In this document: positions 25,330 to 34,589 of the stretch, in pieces | How positions within the stretch are numbered: position 1 is the stretch's first letter | Layout of the letters: each line of letters begins with the position of its first letter | From: Sorangium sp025924095 | GTDB taxonomy: Bacteria > Myxococcota_A > Polyangia > Polyangiales > Polyangiaceae | Reading direction: 5' to 3' | Assembly: GCF_051521505.1 (NCBI RefSeq) | Contig: NZ_CP150356.1 | Span: forward strand, 5,394,001 to 5,458,000 | Length of the DNA stretch: 64,000 bases | Program-made: the position numbers and the translations under genes | The notes under the pieces: generated by a model | Seen by the model: the letters and a program-made list of their open reading frames with translations, nothing else | What the model was told of the DNA's origin: nothing | Databases searched by the model: none

Positions 25330-26409
25330 TCAGAACGCGCCGCGCACCCCGAGCCCGGTCGGCGTCACGTAGGGGGCGATCCAGGCCGAGCTCGACGGCT
25401 CCGGCTTGGACGTCAGCTCCAGCACGATCAGCGTCGCGCCGCCGGCGAGGAGCACCCCGCCCGTGATGAGGTTGACCGTGCCGGTCGTCTGGTGCGACGC
25501 GGCGTCGGCGTCGAGCCGCTTGATCCTGTTCTGGACCAGCGGACCGCAGCTCGCGCCGACGCCGCTCGGCGACTCGCACCGGTTCGCCGCGCTCAGGTCG
25601 TTCGCTTCCTGCTGCGTCGCGCCCCCCTTCGCCAGGAACACCGAGCCGACCACGATGCCGCCGAGCCCGAGCGCCGCGGCCGCGATGCCCCCGCCCAGCA
25701 TCAACACGTTCGTCTTTCGCTCCGGGCTGCCCGGTGGGCCGACGGGGGGAACCTCGCCTGGCCCGCCGCTCCAGGTCCCCTGCCCCTGCCCCGAGCCGTC
25801 CGGCGAGGGCGCCATGGCCGGGCTCTCCGGGACCGGGATCTTCAGCTCCTTCCGCTCGCCGTCGCCCAGGGTGAGCGCCTGCTCGATCGGCGAGAGGCCC
25901 GGCGGAACCACGGTCACGACGTAGTTGCCGGGATCGATCGGGCGGTGCACGCCGAGCAGCGCCTCCGCGACCGGCTGGCCGTTCAGCTTCACGACGATCT
26001 TCCGGCCGGCGGCGCCCTCCAGCGCGATGCGCAGCGACGCGATCCTGGGATCGACCGCGGCGAGCTCTTCCCTCGCGTCCTGCTGGGCCTTCTTGAAGGG
26101 AGACGGAGCGGTGGGCGGCAGCTCCTCGCGGACGATCTTCAGGTACGTCTCCTTGGCCGCGACGAACCGGCCGAGGCGCATCTGCGCGCGCGCGATCAGC
26201 AGGAGGTGCGTCGGCGCGTGCACGACCGCCTCGGCGCGACCGAGCAGATCGATCGACTCCTCGAAGCGACCGGACGTGAACGCCTCGGCGCCCTGCGTGG
26301 CCAGCGACCGGGCCACGGCTCTGTCCTGGTCCGACTGCGCGCGAACCTCGCCTGTCGGGAGCAGCAGGAACAGCGCCGCAGCGAACGGAACGCATCGTCT
26401 CAAGAGCAC
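25330..26409 (-). CDS. Exported protein with TPR-like region, PEGA-like domain and two membrane segments
   Basis: A 359-residue protein with a signal peptide (LRRCVPFAAALFLLLPTGEV). Residues 30-110 look like TPR-type helices (ATQGAEAFTSGRFEESIDLL, HLLLIARAQMRLGRFVAAKE). A beta domain follows (KIVVKLNGQPVAEALLGVHR, PIDPGNYVVTVVPPG) that looks PEGA-like. After a Pro/Gly linker come hydrophobic segments (LMLGGGIAAAALGLGGIVVG and LITGGVLLAGGATLIVLELT). This arrangement is familiar from myxobacterial proteins next to Ser/Thr kinases. It ends 24 bp from the convergent kinase gene. The start is GTG 26409. Confidence 0.82.
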   Translation of the reverse strand: MLLRRCVPFAAALFLLLPTGEVRAQSDQDRAVARSLATQGAEAFTSGRFEESIDLLGRAEAVVHAPTHLLLIARAQMRLGRFVAAKETYLKIVREELPPTAPSPFKKAQQDAREELAAVDPRIASLRIALEGAAGRKIVVKLNGQPVAEALLGVHRPIDPGNYVVTVVPPGLSPIEQALTLGDGERKELKIPVPESPAMAPSPDGSGQGQGTWSGGPGEVPPVGPPGSPERKTNVLMLGGGIAAAALGLGGIVVGSVFLAKGGATQQEANDLSAANRCESPSGVGASCGPLVQNRIKRLDADAASHQTTGTVNLITGGVLLAGGATLIVLELTSKPEPSSSAWIAPYVTPTGLGVRGAF

Positions 26410-26690
26410 TCAGGCCTCCTCGCGCGCCACGCTATCACAGGCCGTCGACAACGGAACAAATCAGCCCCGCAGCGCCGCCGTCCTGCGCTCAATCCGGCGT
26501 TTCGCGCGTTTCGCGGCGCCTTCCCGCGCGAAACGTGCGCCACGCGGTCCGAGCGGCGTGCGCCGCGTCGCTCCCGCGGCGCACGCCGCTCCTGAGCGCG
26601 CAGCGCGGCCGCGCCTGACGCTCCGTCCGCGGCCGGCTGTGAACCGTCCGCACAGCGCGATGGCACCCATTCTGCTGCGTGGGACGCGCC

Positions 26691-28421
26691 ATGGACTGCC
26701 TCCGCACCTCCGCGCCCCTCGACGCGGGACTCCCGTCCTCAGAGCGATTCCTCAGGGGACGCCTGCTCGGCGGGCGGTACCTCGTCGAGCACATGATCGG
26801 CGCCGGGGCCATGGGGCGCGTCTACCGCGCGCGGCACCTCGGGCTCGGGCGCGCGTGCGCGGTGAAGATCATCCGCGAGCGCGTCGCCTCGCCGCGCGCG
26901 GCGGGCGGAGCGGGCCGCCGCGTCTGCACGACGCGCGTCGCCTCGCCGCCGCGCCGGGAGGGCCCGGGTCTCCGGGGATCGAGCGGCGTGAGCGAGCGGT
27001 CACGGACCGACGCGAGGTCGCGCTCCGGCGGCGGCGCCCGCGCCGGGGACGCGGTGCTCAGGTTCCACGTCGAGGCGCTGGCGGCGAGCCGGCTCGATCA
27101 CCCGAACATCGTGCGGGTCCTCGACTTCGGCTGCGAGCCGACGGAGGCGCTCGGCGCGGGCGCCGGCGGACGTGAGCCGGAGCCGCCGAGCCTCTGGTAC
27201 CTCGTCACCGAGCACCTCGACGGCGAGGACCTCATCGATCTCCTGAACGCCACGCCGATCCTGCCGGCGGAGCGCATCGTCGCGATCATGCGCCAGCTGT
27301 GCTCCGCGCTGCAGCACGCGCACGACGCGGGCGTCATCCACCGCGACGTCAAGCCCGAGAACATCCGCCTGGTGCCCCGCGTCGACGACGACGGGGCGCC
27401 GTTCGAGCAGGTGAAGCTGCTCGACTTCGGGACGGCGAAGCTGCTCCACGACGAGCGGTCCGGCGCGTTCCCGGGCGCGCCGCTGCTCGCCATGCCCGCC
27501 GACGACGGCCGGCTCGTCATCGGGACCCCCGCGTACATGAGCCCGGAGCAAGCAGCAGGGCAGCCCGTCGACGCGCGGAGCGACATCTACGCGTGCGGCG
27601 TGCTGCTCTTCGAGATGGCGACCGGGCGGCTCCCGTTCGAGCGCCCGACGCCCGTCGCGCTCGCCGCCGCGCACGTCGAGTCCCCGCCGCCCCTACCGAG
27701 CGCGCTCCACCCGGCGATCGATCCGGATCTGGAGGCGCTGATCCTGCAATGCCTGCGCAAAAATCCAGACGACCGCCTGCAGAGCGCGCGCGCCCTGCGC
27801 GAGGCGCTGGCGCACGTCGCGCGCCGCCGGGCGCGCCCCGCCCTGGAGGATCGCCCCGCGGCGCGCTCCGCGCACGACCCCGCCGCGGCGCGCTCCGCGT
27901 GCGTCTCGACGTGGGTCGGGTACCGCGCCCCGTTGTCTCTGCCGGGGAGCGCGCCGCTGGATCAGCCTTGCTCCCCGCCGGATGCGCGGCGCGACCCGTC
28001 GTCCGCTCCCACCTGGGTCGGCCACCGCTCCTCGCCCTGCCCGTCGGCTGCGCTCGTCGAGCTCGCCGCGCCGCCGGTGGACGCGCCGCCGCCCTCGCCC
28101 GCTCCGGCCAGCGCGCAGCGCAGCCCGGAGCTCGACGCGATCGAGCCGGTCCTCCTGCTTCGCGCGCGCTTGCCCGGTGGGCTGCGGAGCCAGGTCAGGC
28201 TGCGCCAGCGCCGTCGCCGGCGGCTCGCTCCGGTCGTGGTCGGCACCGTCGCGGCCACGGTGCTCGGCGGATCGCTGTGCCTGCTCTTCAACGCTGCCGG
28301 CGCCCCGCTCGCCCCGCCCTCGCCGGGGGATGACGGCGACGCGCTCCCGGCGAGCGACGCGCGACCGAGGGCGATCCGCGCGGCCGAGCCGGAGCACACC
28401 TGCCCCCGCGAGCTGCCGTGA
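26691..28421 (+). CDS. Membrane Ser/Thr protein kinase with an N-lobe insertion
   Basis: A 576-residue Hanks-type kinase. The glycine loop IGAGAMGRVYRA and lysine strand CAVKIIRERV are followed by an insertion of about 55 residues, rich in Arg, Gly and Ser (RVASPRAAGGAGRR ... SGGGARAGDAVLRF), where helix C should begin. The rest is regular: VIHRDVKPENIRL, LLDFGTAKLL, AYMSPEQAAG, DIYACGVLLFEMATG. A Pro/Ala-rich linker precedes a basic segment and one membrane helix (VVVGTVAATVLGGSLCLLF) near the C-terminus, with only a short external tail. ATG 26691 is chosen; a GTG 12 nt upstream is also in frame. Confidence 0.92.
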   Translation: MDCLRTSAPLDAGLPSSERFLRGRLLGGRYLVEHMIGAGAMGRVYRARHLGLGRACAVKIIRERVASPRAAGGAGRRVCTTRVASPPRREGPGLRGSSGVSERSRTDARSRSGGGARAGDAVLRFHVEALAASRLDHPNIVRVLDFGCEPTEALGAGAGGREPEPPSLWYLVTEHLDGEDLIDLLNATPILPAERIVAIMRQLCSALQHAHDAGVIHRDVKPENIRLVPRVDDDGAPFEQVKLLDFGTAKLLHDERSGAFPGAPLLAMPADDGRLVIGTPAYMSPEQAAGQPVDARSDIYACGVLLFEMATGRLPFERPTPVALAAAHVESPPPLPSALHPAIDPDLEALILQCLRKNPDDRLQSARALREALAHVARRRARPALEDRPAARSAHDPAAARSACVSTWVGYRAPLSLPGSAPLDQPCSPPDARRDPSSAPTWVGHRSSPCPSAALVELAAPPVDAPPPSPAPASAQRSPELDAIEPVLLLRARLPGGLRSQVRLRQRRRRRLAPVVVGTVAATVLGGSLCLLFNAAGAPLAPPSPGDDGDALPASDARPRAIRAAEPEHTCPRELP

Positions 28422-28660
28422 GCGCCGCCGGATCAGGAGACCGGCCTCGAGGTTGGCGCGCCGGATCGGTCGCCGATGTACAGCCGATGCCCATCGCCGC
28501 GCGCCGGATGGCGACGCCGTTCACGCTGGCTGCCGAACCTCCGCTTCAGCCCGGTGCGAACGGAGCTCACACCGGACGGCACGTCGTCTGCAAACGCTGG
28601 CCTCCGCGTTGACGCTGGAGGACGCCCCTCGGCGTCACCCGGTGTCGAGAGGAGCAAACC

Positions 28661-28924
28661 ATGTCCGTGCTGTTGTGGATCCTGTTTGGGCTCATCGTCG
28701 GCGTCATCGCCAAGCTGCTCACCCCCGGGCGCGATCCGGGCGGCTTCGTTGTGACAGCGCTGCTCGGCATGGCTGGCGCCCTGCTCGGCGGCTTCATCGG
28801 CCGGGCCCTGGGCCTCTACCCGTCGTATCAGTCGAGCGGCGGCTTCTTCACGTCGATCCTGGGCGCCGTCATTCTCCTCGCCATCTACAACGCGACGCTC
28901 GGCCGGAGAGCGACGAGGCCCTGA
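28661..28924 (+). CDS. GlsB/YeaQ/YmgE-family stress-response membrane protein
   Basis: An 87-residue inner-membrane protein, the usual length for this family (also called transglycosylase-associated). It has three hydrophobic segments: VLLWILFGLIVGVIAKLLTP, FVVTALLGMAGALLGGFIGR and SILGAVILLAIYN. The conserved IAKLL-P and GDPGG-like block (LTPGRDPGGFV) matches the family. Its role in other bacteria is linked to general stress, but the mechanism is unknown. A GAGAGGAG-type ribosome site precedes the ATG. Its last 40 bp overlap the convergent gene at 28885. Confidence 0.92.
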   Translation: MSVLLWILFGLIVGVIAKLLTPGRDPGGFVVTALLGMAGALLGGFIGRALGLYPSYQSSGGFFTSILGAVILLAIYNATLGRRATRP

Positions 28925-29682
28925 TCGCCCTGCCGCGTCGAAGCGGGCTGCCCGAGCAGCGCAGCGGCCGGCACCACCCGGGCCGGCCGGGCGCGCCGAT
29001 CCAGGCGAAAATCGAGCGCGACCTCCGGCGGCAGGGGGCGGATGGCGCCCGCGCCGTAGCAGCGGCGATGGACGAGATCGTCCGGCCCCGCGCCCTGCCC
29101 GCCGAGCTGGTGGCTCCACCACCGCGAGTAGACCGTCGGGCGCGCGGGATCGACCGAGAGCAGCTCGGCGCGATCGAGCCGCACCTCGCTGTGATCGCCG
29201 CGGTCGGCCACGCCGTGCTCGACGGCGAGCCCCCCGTCCGCGCCCACGCGGTAAACGATCCTGAACCCCTCGACGTCGCCCTTGCCGTAAGCGACGCGCT
29301 GGAGTCCCGGACCGAAGAGCAGCCCGTGCGTGTAGACGAGGTCCACGGCGAGCGCAGGCAGCACGGTCCACGTGAGCCAGTTGTTGCCCCAGGGCCGCTC
29401 CTCCGAGAAGAAGGCGTAATAGCCGACGGAGACCTCGCCGTGCTCGCCCGGCGAGCTGCGGTAGTACAGGACGTCGCCCAGCTCCCCCGCGCTCACGACC
29501 GTCGAGCCGACGCAGATGGATTGCTGCTCGATGGCCGCGCCGATCGCGCTCGATTCCACGGGCGCGACCGCCTCGCCGGCGACCGGTCGCGGCAGCGCGC
29601 TCCCGCCGGTGGCGCTCGCGAGGAGGGGGACGGACAATGCGGCAAACGCCAGGGAGCGGCTCAGGAGATTCCGGAGGTGCAT
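28885..29682 (-). CDS. Exported hypothetical protein
   Basis: A 265-residue protein with a clear signal peptide (LRNLLSRSLAFAALSVPLLA). The mature part is beta-rich (GVSTVV-like strands, GELGDVLYYRSSPGEHGEVS, GYYAFFSEERPWGNNWLTWT, GLLFGPGLQRVAYGKGDVEG). The last 60 residues are Arg/Ala-rich and may be read-through beyond the true fold, since the gene overlaps the 3' end of the convergent GlsB-type gene by 40 bp. A late frameshift that removed an earlier stop is possible. No family is recognised. Confidence 0.7.
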   Translation of the reverse strand: MHLRNLLSRSLAFAALSVPLLASATGGSALPRPVAGEAVAPVESSAIGAAIEQQSICVGSTVVSAGELGDVLYYRSSPGEHGEVSVGYYAFFSEERPWGNNWLTWTVLPALAVDLVYTHGLLFGPGLQRVAYGKGDVEGFRIVYRVGADGGLAVEHGVADRGDHSEVRLDRAELLSVDPARPTVYSRWWSHQLGGQGAGPDDLVHRRCYGAGAIRPLPPEVALDFRLDRRARPARVVPAAALLGQPASTRQGDQGLVALRPSVAL

Positions 29683-29826
29683 CAGGGCGGGCTAGGCTAA
29701 CGAGCCCGTCCCTACCCGCGCCATCGCAAAGGGCCGTTCGCGTTCGGCGCATCACGGCGGCGTCGCCGAATGGAGGTATCCCGGAGATCGCGCGAGCTCC
29801 GCGCTTTCGATGCCTGCGCCTGCGCG

Positions 29827-31353
29827 CTAGCCGGGTGCGCCGCGGCTCGCCGGCGGGTCGCCGTCGTCGAACGCGCCGATCGCCCTGCCCGCGAGCGCTC
29901 CGGCGGCGAACGTGACCGCCGCGATCACGAGCCAGTGCAGGAGGCGGGCGCGCCGCGGCGGGCGCGCCTCCCTCCAGTGCGGCGTCACGGCGTTCCTGGC
30001 CTCGCTGCGCTCGCTCTCGGGCTCCGTCGCGCCCGCGCCCGCGTCGAGCCCGCGCGGCCCGGACGTCGTCTTCGTCTCGCTGCGCTCCTCCCCCGAGCGG
30101 CTCGCCGCGATCCGCCGCGCGCCGGTGCGCCCGCGGAGCCCGGCGGATCTCCGGCAGCCCCGCACGAGCAGCGACCGGTGCCGATCGCGCCCGCTCGCGA
30201 TCTCGCGCACGAGCGCGGCGATCTCCTGGCCTGCGAGGAGGCCGCGATCGCTCGAGCTCGGCTCGTCGCCCCCGCCCGGCGCTCTGCGCAGCGAGGCGAG
30301 CACCTCGGCGAGCGCCTCTTCCATCTGCGCCGCGGTCTCGAATCGGCCGTCGGGATCGCGCGCGAGCGCGCGCCGCACCGCCTCCTCGAGCAGCGCCGGG
30401 CACGCGGGGCGGAGCGGCGCGATCGCCGGCACCTCGCCGGAGAGCACCGCGCCCATCGTCGCGCCGTCCTCCTTCCGGTGGAACAGGCGGCGCCCCGTCA
30501 GCAGCTCGAAGAGGATCACCCCGACCGCGAAGAGATCGGCCCGCGCGTCGATCCGCTGCCCGCGGAGCTGCTCTGGCGCCACGTAGCCGAGCTTGCCCTT
30601 CACCGTACCGGCGCCGCTCGACGGCGTCGCGTCGCCCGCCGAGCCCGGGGAGCCCAGGGGGAAGGCGTCGTCCATTCCGCTCATCGCGGTCATCTTCGCG
30701 ACGCCGAAGTCGATGAGCTTGATCTCGCCCTCGAGCGAGAGGAGCACGTTCTGCGGGCTCACGTCGCGGTGCACGAGGCCGACGAGCTGCCCGCCGTCGT
30801 CGCGGAGCCCGTGCGCGTGCGCGAGCGCCCGCAGCACGCCCAGGCCGATCTCGAGGGCTGCCTCGAGCGGAAACGGCCGCCCCTCGGCGAAGAGGGCGCG
30901 CGCTGCCGCCGCGAGATCGCAGCCCTGGACGTACTCGACCACGAGGTGATGGCGCCCCTCGTGAAAGACGAAGTCGTGGAACCGGATCACGTTCGGGTGC
31001 TGGAGCCGGGCGCTGATCCACGCCTCCCGGAGGAACATCCGCACGATCGACGGATCCCGCCTCGCCTCGGGGCGAAGGCGCTTCACGACGACGGGGTGCG
31101 CGATCCCTGCCGGCCCGCGCCGGCACGCGAGGAACAGCTCGGCCATGCCGCCGGCCGACAGGCGCGCGAGCAGCGCGTAGCCGCCGTCGCCCATGGGCAG
31201 GTCCATCTCTCGGGGCCTCCACGGCTGCTCCGCCGCGCGCACATCGTCTCGCCCCGGCATGCCGAACGCGCGGAGCGAGGACGGCCGCCGCGCCATCCAT
31301 TGCCGGAGTCGCCCCACCCCGGCCAGCTCCCGGACCTGCCCGCGCCGCCACAT
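29827..31353 (-). CDS. Membrane Ser/Thr protein kinase
   Basis: A 508-residue kinase with LSAGGMAELFLA glycine loop, VVVKRLRPEA lysine strand, GLVHRDVSPQNVLL catalytic loop (the HRDVSPQN variant common in myxobacterial kinases), LIDFGVAKM, and GYVAPEQLRGQ. A 20-residue Gly/Ser insertion lies in the activation segment. After a Ser/Arg-rich linker one membrane helix (LHWLVIAAVTFAAGALAGRA) lies near the C-terminus. Start is uncertain: ATG 31353 has AAGGGA just upstream and is used here; ATG 31260 (MPGRDDVRAA) is an alternative closer to the domain edge. Confidence 0.9.
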   Translation of the reverse strand: MWRRGQVRELAGVGRLRQWMARRPSSLRAFGMPGRDDVRAAEQPWRPREMDLPMGDGGYALLARLSAGGMAELFLACRRGPAGIAHPVVVKRLRPEARRDPSIVRMFLREAWISARLQHPNVIRFHDFVFHEGRHHLVVEYVQGCDLAAAARALFAEGRPFPLEAALEIGLGVLRALAHAHGLRDDGGQLVGLVHRDVSPQNVLLSLEGEIKLIDFGVAKMTAMSGMDDAFPLGSPGSAGDATPSSGAGTVKGKLGYVAPEQLRGQRIDARADLFAVGVILFELLTGRRLFHRKEDGATMGAVLSGEVPAIAPLRPACPALLEEAVRRALARDPDGRFETAAQMEEALAEVLASLRRAPGGGDEPSSSDRGLLAGQEIAALVREIASGRDRHRSLLVRGCRRSAGLRGRTGARRIAASRSGEERSETKTTSGPRGLDAGAGATEPESERSEARNAVTPHWREARPPRRARLLHWLVIAAVTFAAGALAGRAIGAFDDGDPPASRGAPG

Positions 31354-31587
31354 TGTCCCTTCGCTATTCACGCTGCATGCCACGGAGAGAGCCGCAGCAC
31401 CGTCACCTCCGAGCCACAGGCACCGCGCGCCCCTGCGTGGATCCCGCCGGATGAGCGCGCATGTCGGCAGCCGCGGGTCCCCGCGGCGAGCGCCGCTTCC
31501 GGCGAAAAAACCGAAATTTCGATCGCCCCCGGTTCCGCGCAGGAGCGCAGCGGGCCGCGCGGCGCCCCGCCCTCGGCAGAACGCGGA

Positions 31588-33036
31588 TCAGGCCGCGGTG
31601 GCGGGTGAGGCGCGGACGCGCCGCGCGAGCAGCGCGCGCAGCTCGCGAAAGGAGACGGCGCGCAGGGCGAGCAGCAGCACGACGTAGACGGCGATGCCCA
31701 CCCCGATCGACGCCCACATCCCCGCGAGGACGCGCGCGGCGTAGGCCGCGCTGGCCATCACCGCCGTCGCGGCGAGGACCGCGGCGATGCGGCCGAGCTC
31801 GACGAAGGGGGCGAAGCGCGCGGTCAGGCCCCACGACGCGACAAGCAACGCGGCGCTGACGGCGAGCGTCGCCCACGCGGCGCCCAGGGCGCGGTAGCGG
31901 GGCAAGAGGAGCAGGTTCAGCGCGACGTCGGCGACGAGCGCCACCGCGAGCAGCTTCACCATCGCGATCTCGCGCTTCGCGGCGAGCAGCGGCAGCGTCA
32001 CGACCTGGAACGCGAACATCACGGGGACGCCGCAGGCGAGGACCCGGAGGACGTCCGCCGCCGGGGCGTAGTCGCCCGCCGATCCGTAGACGAGCCGGAT
32101 GATGTCCGGCGCGAGCAGGACGACGCCGGCGGCGACCGGCAACCCGAAGAGCGCGGCGACGAGCATGCATCCGCTGTAGAGGCGCCCGAACGCGTCGCGA
32201 TCCTGGGCGTAGAGGCGCATGCCGGCCGCGAAGGCGGCGCCGAGCAGCACGTCGGGGAGCATCCTGAAGTTCTCGTTCAGCACCCAGGCGGCGCTGTAGA
32301 CGCCCACGGCCTCCTCATCGCAGAGGGCGCGGAGCATCACGCGGTCGGTCTGGAGCAGCACGCTCGTGAGCGCCCCGAGCGCGCCGATCGGCAGGCTGCG
32401 CTTCGCGATCTGCCAGAGCTCGGCGGGGGGCGTCGTGAGCTCGGGCCGGTAGAGCCGGGAGCGGAGATAGTGCGCGGTGATCCCGAGCTCCAGCACGTTG
32501 CCGAGCAGGAACGCCGCGGCCGCGGCGACGACGCCGAAGCCGAGCGCGAGCAGGGCCGTCGAGAGCGCGATGACGAACAGCCGCGCGCCGAGCTCCGCGT
32601 AGAGGATGTACTGGAACCGCTCGTGGGCCTCGAACGAGAGCCACATGGTCGAGTAGAGCAGCGTCGCGAGCTGGGACGCCGCGGCGAGCACGACGAGCTG
32701 CGCGCCGAGCCCCGAGCGCGTCGCGAGCACGACGGCCGCGGTCGCGCCGAGGACCAGGGTCCCGGTCACGCCCCGGATGGTGAGCGCCGCGCCGAGGTGA
32801 CGCGGCCCGAGCTCCGGCTTCACGGCGATCTCCCGGGCGACGTATCCCCTCACCCCGACGCCGGCGGCGATCGTGACGATCCCCGCGATCGCGAGCGACG
32901 CCTGGAACTCCCCCCAGGCGGCGACCCCCACCTTCCGCGCGAGATAGCCGACGAACACGACGCCGAGGACGGCCATGATCGCCTGCTTGAGGAGCATCAG
33001 CGCCGCGTTCAGCGCGATGCGCCGGCCATCCTTCAT
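31588..33036 (-). CDS. Polysaccharide flippase-type (MOP superfamily) membrane protein
   Basis: A 482-residue polytopic protein with about 12-14 hydrophobic segments, for example LLKQAIMAVLGVVFVGYLAR, VLAAASQLATLLYSTMWLSF, VVAAAAAFLLGNVLELGITA and VMASAAYAARVLAGMWASIG. The first helices and the GEFQASLAIAGIVTIAAGVG block match lipid-linked oligosaccharide exporters of the Wzx/RfbX kind (oligosaccharidyl-lipid flippase family). It would move undecaprenyl-linked repeat units across the inner membrane. No glycosyltransferases or polymerase adjoin, so it is an orphan here. ATG 33036 has GGAGG at ideal spacing. Confidence 0.88.
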   Translation of the reverse strand: MKDGRRIALNAALMLLKQAIMAVLGVVFVGYLARKVGVAAWGEFQASLAIAGIVTIAAGVGVRGYVAREIAVKPELGPRHLGAALTIRGVTGTLVLGATAAVVLATRSGLGAQLVVLAAASQLATLLYSTMWLSFEAHERFQYILYAELGARLFVIALSTALLALGFGVVAAAAAFLLGNVLELGITAHYLRSRLYRPELTTPPAELWQIAKRSLPIGALGALTSVLLQTDRVMLRALCDEEAVGVYSAAWVLNENFRMLPDVLLGAAFAAGMRLYAQDRDAFGRLYSGCMLVAALFGLPVAAGVVLLAPDIIRLVYGSAGDYAPAADVLRVLACGVPVMFAFQVVTLPLLAAKREIAMVKLLAVALVADVALNLLLLPRYRALGAAWATLAVSAALLVASWGLTARFAPFVELGRIAAVLAATAVMASAAYAARVLAGMWASIGVGIAVYVVLLLALRAVSFRELRALLARRVRASPATAA

Positions 33037-33349
33037 GAACACCTCCAGGTGTCCCCCTGGGGTAGGGCGCCGCGGTCCGCGCAGCGGGACTGGCCCCGAT
33101 CCGCGCGTCGTGCGCCGCCAGAGCGCGTCCGTCTCGCGCGGCGCGCGCTGACGATGCGCGGCGTTCGCGCTCGCCACGATCGCAGCTGCGACGAGCCAGC
33201 GCTGCGGCGCTCACGACGCCTGCGGCGCGCGCCGGCTCCGAGCTCAGCTCGAGGAGCCGTCTCGGGCCGCGCCGGAGCAGGAGGCGTTCATCGTGCCCGA
33301 GGCACCACCAGGAGGACCGCCAGCGCAAGAGGGGGCCGGCAATCCTCGG
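33037..33349. other. Intergenic region between the flippase and tRNA-Gly
   Basis: Apart from the flippase ribosome site at its left end, no gene, repeat or hairpin is recognised. The stretch is GC-rich and open in several frames without domain signatures. Confidence 0.4.
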
Positions 33350-33422
33350 AGCGGGACACGGGATTCGAACCCGCGACCCTCAGCTTGGGAAGCTGATGCT
33401 CTACCAACTGAGCTAGTCCCGC
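33350..33422 (-). tRNA. tRNA-Gly (anticodon CCC)
   Basis: The minus strand folds as a full cloverleaf: acceptor GCGGGAC pairs with GTCCCGC, D loop GCTCAGTTGGTAGAGC, anticodon stem TCAGC/GCTGA with loop TTCCCAA (anticodon CCC), T arm GCGGG-TTCGAAT-CCCGT. The discriminator is T, as expected for glycine. CCA is not encoded. The anticodon arm matches the bacterial glycine CCC isoacceptor pattern. Confidence 0.96.
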
Positions 33423-33535
33423 GTGAGGTGGAGGAAGCTTCTACCGAATCCGGAGCCGCAGAGCAACCCCTTCATTTCGTTTTCCGTCCCCGCGTTCGAC
33501 CGGGGGCCGGCGCGCGCGGAGCGCTGGGGCTGGGG

Positions 33536-34078
33536 CTAGCGGCGCGCGCGCGCACGGAGCGCGGGCGCGCCGAGCACGTCGCCCGGCAGCGGCGAGCGCG
33601 TGCGGACGGAGCTGTTGCAGTCGCTTGTCGCCGCCTCGAGCGCATTCGTGATCTCGCTCGCGCCCGCGTCCGGCGGGATCCAGGGCAGCTGCTGCAGCGT
33701 GGGCCTGTCCGGCGGCAGCCAGCGCAGGCTCCTCGTCACGAGCACGACCGGGTGGTCGCTGTCCACGAGCTCGCTCGCGAGCCGCGCGCCGCCGAGCGGC
33801 GCCGGCGGCAGATCGAGGCAGACCAGGCAGGCATCGAATCGCTCGGTCGCCGACGCGAGCAGGGCGTCGTCGATCGACGAGGCGTCCACGATCTCGACGT
33901 TCGCCAGGATCGCCTCGATCGTCCGGGCGAGCGCGTCGCAGGTCGCGGCGCGGGCGTCGTGCGCGAGCAGGATCTTGAAGCTGCGCACCGAGCGCGGCCC
34001 GGGCCGGCCCGTCTCGACGACCTGCAACCTCCCCGAAGCCGGCGTCGCGCGCTCACGAGGTGCACGTCGAACGGTCAT
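33536..34078 (-). CDS. Degenerate CheY-like receiver-domain protein
   Basis: A 180-residue protein. After a basic N-terminus, residues about 35-150 follow the receiver fold: FKILLAHDARAATCDALART (only one acidic-pocket Asp), DACLVCLDLPPAPLGGARLA with the probable acceptor Asp, and HPVVLVTRSLRWLPP. The conserved lysine is replaced (PWIPPDAGA). It may therefore signal without normal phosphorylation. A strong GAAGGGGAG site precedes ATG 34078. It is divergent from the 34265 gene and lies next to the tRNA. Confidence 0.7.
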   Translation of the reverse strand: MTVRRAPRERATPASGRLQVVETGRPGPRSVRSFKILLAHDARAATCDALARTIEAILANVEIVDASSIDDALLASATERFDACLVCLDLPPAPLGGARLASELVDSDHPVVLVTRSLRWLPPDRPTLQQLPWIPPDAGASEITNALEAATSDCNSSVRTRSPLPGDVLGAPALRARARR

Positions 34079-34264
34079 GGACTCCCCTTCCTCAGTCACA
34101 CCAGGGCAACCGTGCCCCAGGCTAACACCCCTTGAGCTCAAACTGACCAACCTTTATATGAGGGCGCGCTCTTTCTCTGGCACGCCGCGCTGCGGCTCTT
34201 CGAGCACGCCGCGTCGCGGCATGTCGACATGGACTACGGAAACATCTACGAAGGACGGTCACGC

Positions 34265-34579
34265 ATGAGTCGGTTTCTCATCTCCACTCCTTGCGAGTGC
34301 CAGGCAAGCCTCTCAGCCACCCTGGACGAGCACCGGCACGTCACCGCCGGGTGGGCCACCCGAGCTCCCCGCGGCCGGTCGGCCGCCGGTGAAGCCGAGA
34401 AGGAGCTCGCGCCGGCGCACAGCATCAATGCCCACCTCGACCGGTTCGACGTGGCGTGGTTGTGCCCCTACTGCGGGCGCAACACGCTCCGGACCTTCTA
34501 TGCAGGCGCCATGAGGCGGTTGCCTGACACCTCGCCTGCGGCAGCGCTCGCCCATTCGGGCACGACGCTCGGGCAGTGA
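34265..34579 (+). CDS. Small protein with cysteine-pair motifs
   Basis: A 104-residue protein. An N-terminal CEC pair (STPCECQASL) and a later WLCPYCGRNTLRTFY block resemble a zinc-ribbon or treble-clef site. The middle is variable and charged. No signal peptide or membrane segment. AAGGA lies about 10 nt before ATG 34265. Function unknown; a nucleic-acid or protein-binding adaptor is possible. A near-perfect palindrome follows its stop codon. Confidence 0.65.
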   Translation: MSRFLISTPCECQASLSATLDEHRHVTAGWATRAPRGRSAAGEAEKELAPAHSINAHLDRFDVAWLCPYCGRNTLRTFYAGAMRRLPDTSPAAALAHSGTTLGQ

Positions 34580-34589
34580 AGCGCCCGCT

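Noticed and set aside
33350..33422. Integration (att) site at tRNA-Gly
   Set aside because: No integrase gene and no repeat of the tRNA 3' end was noticed in the window.
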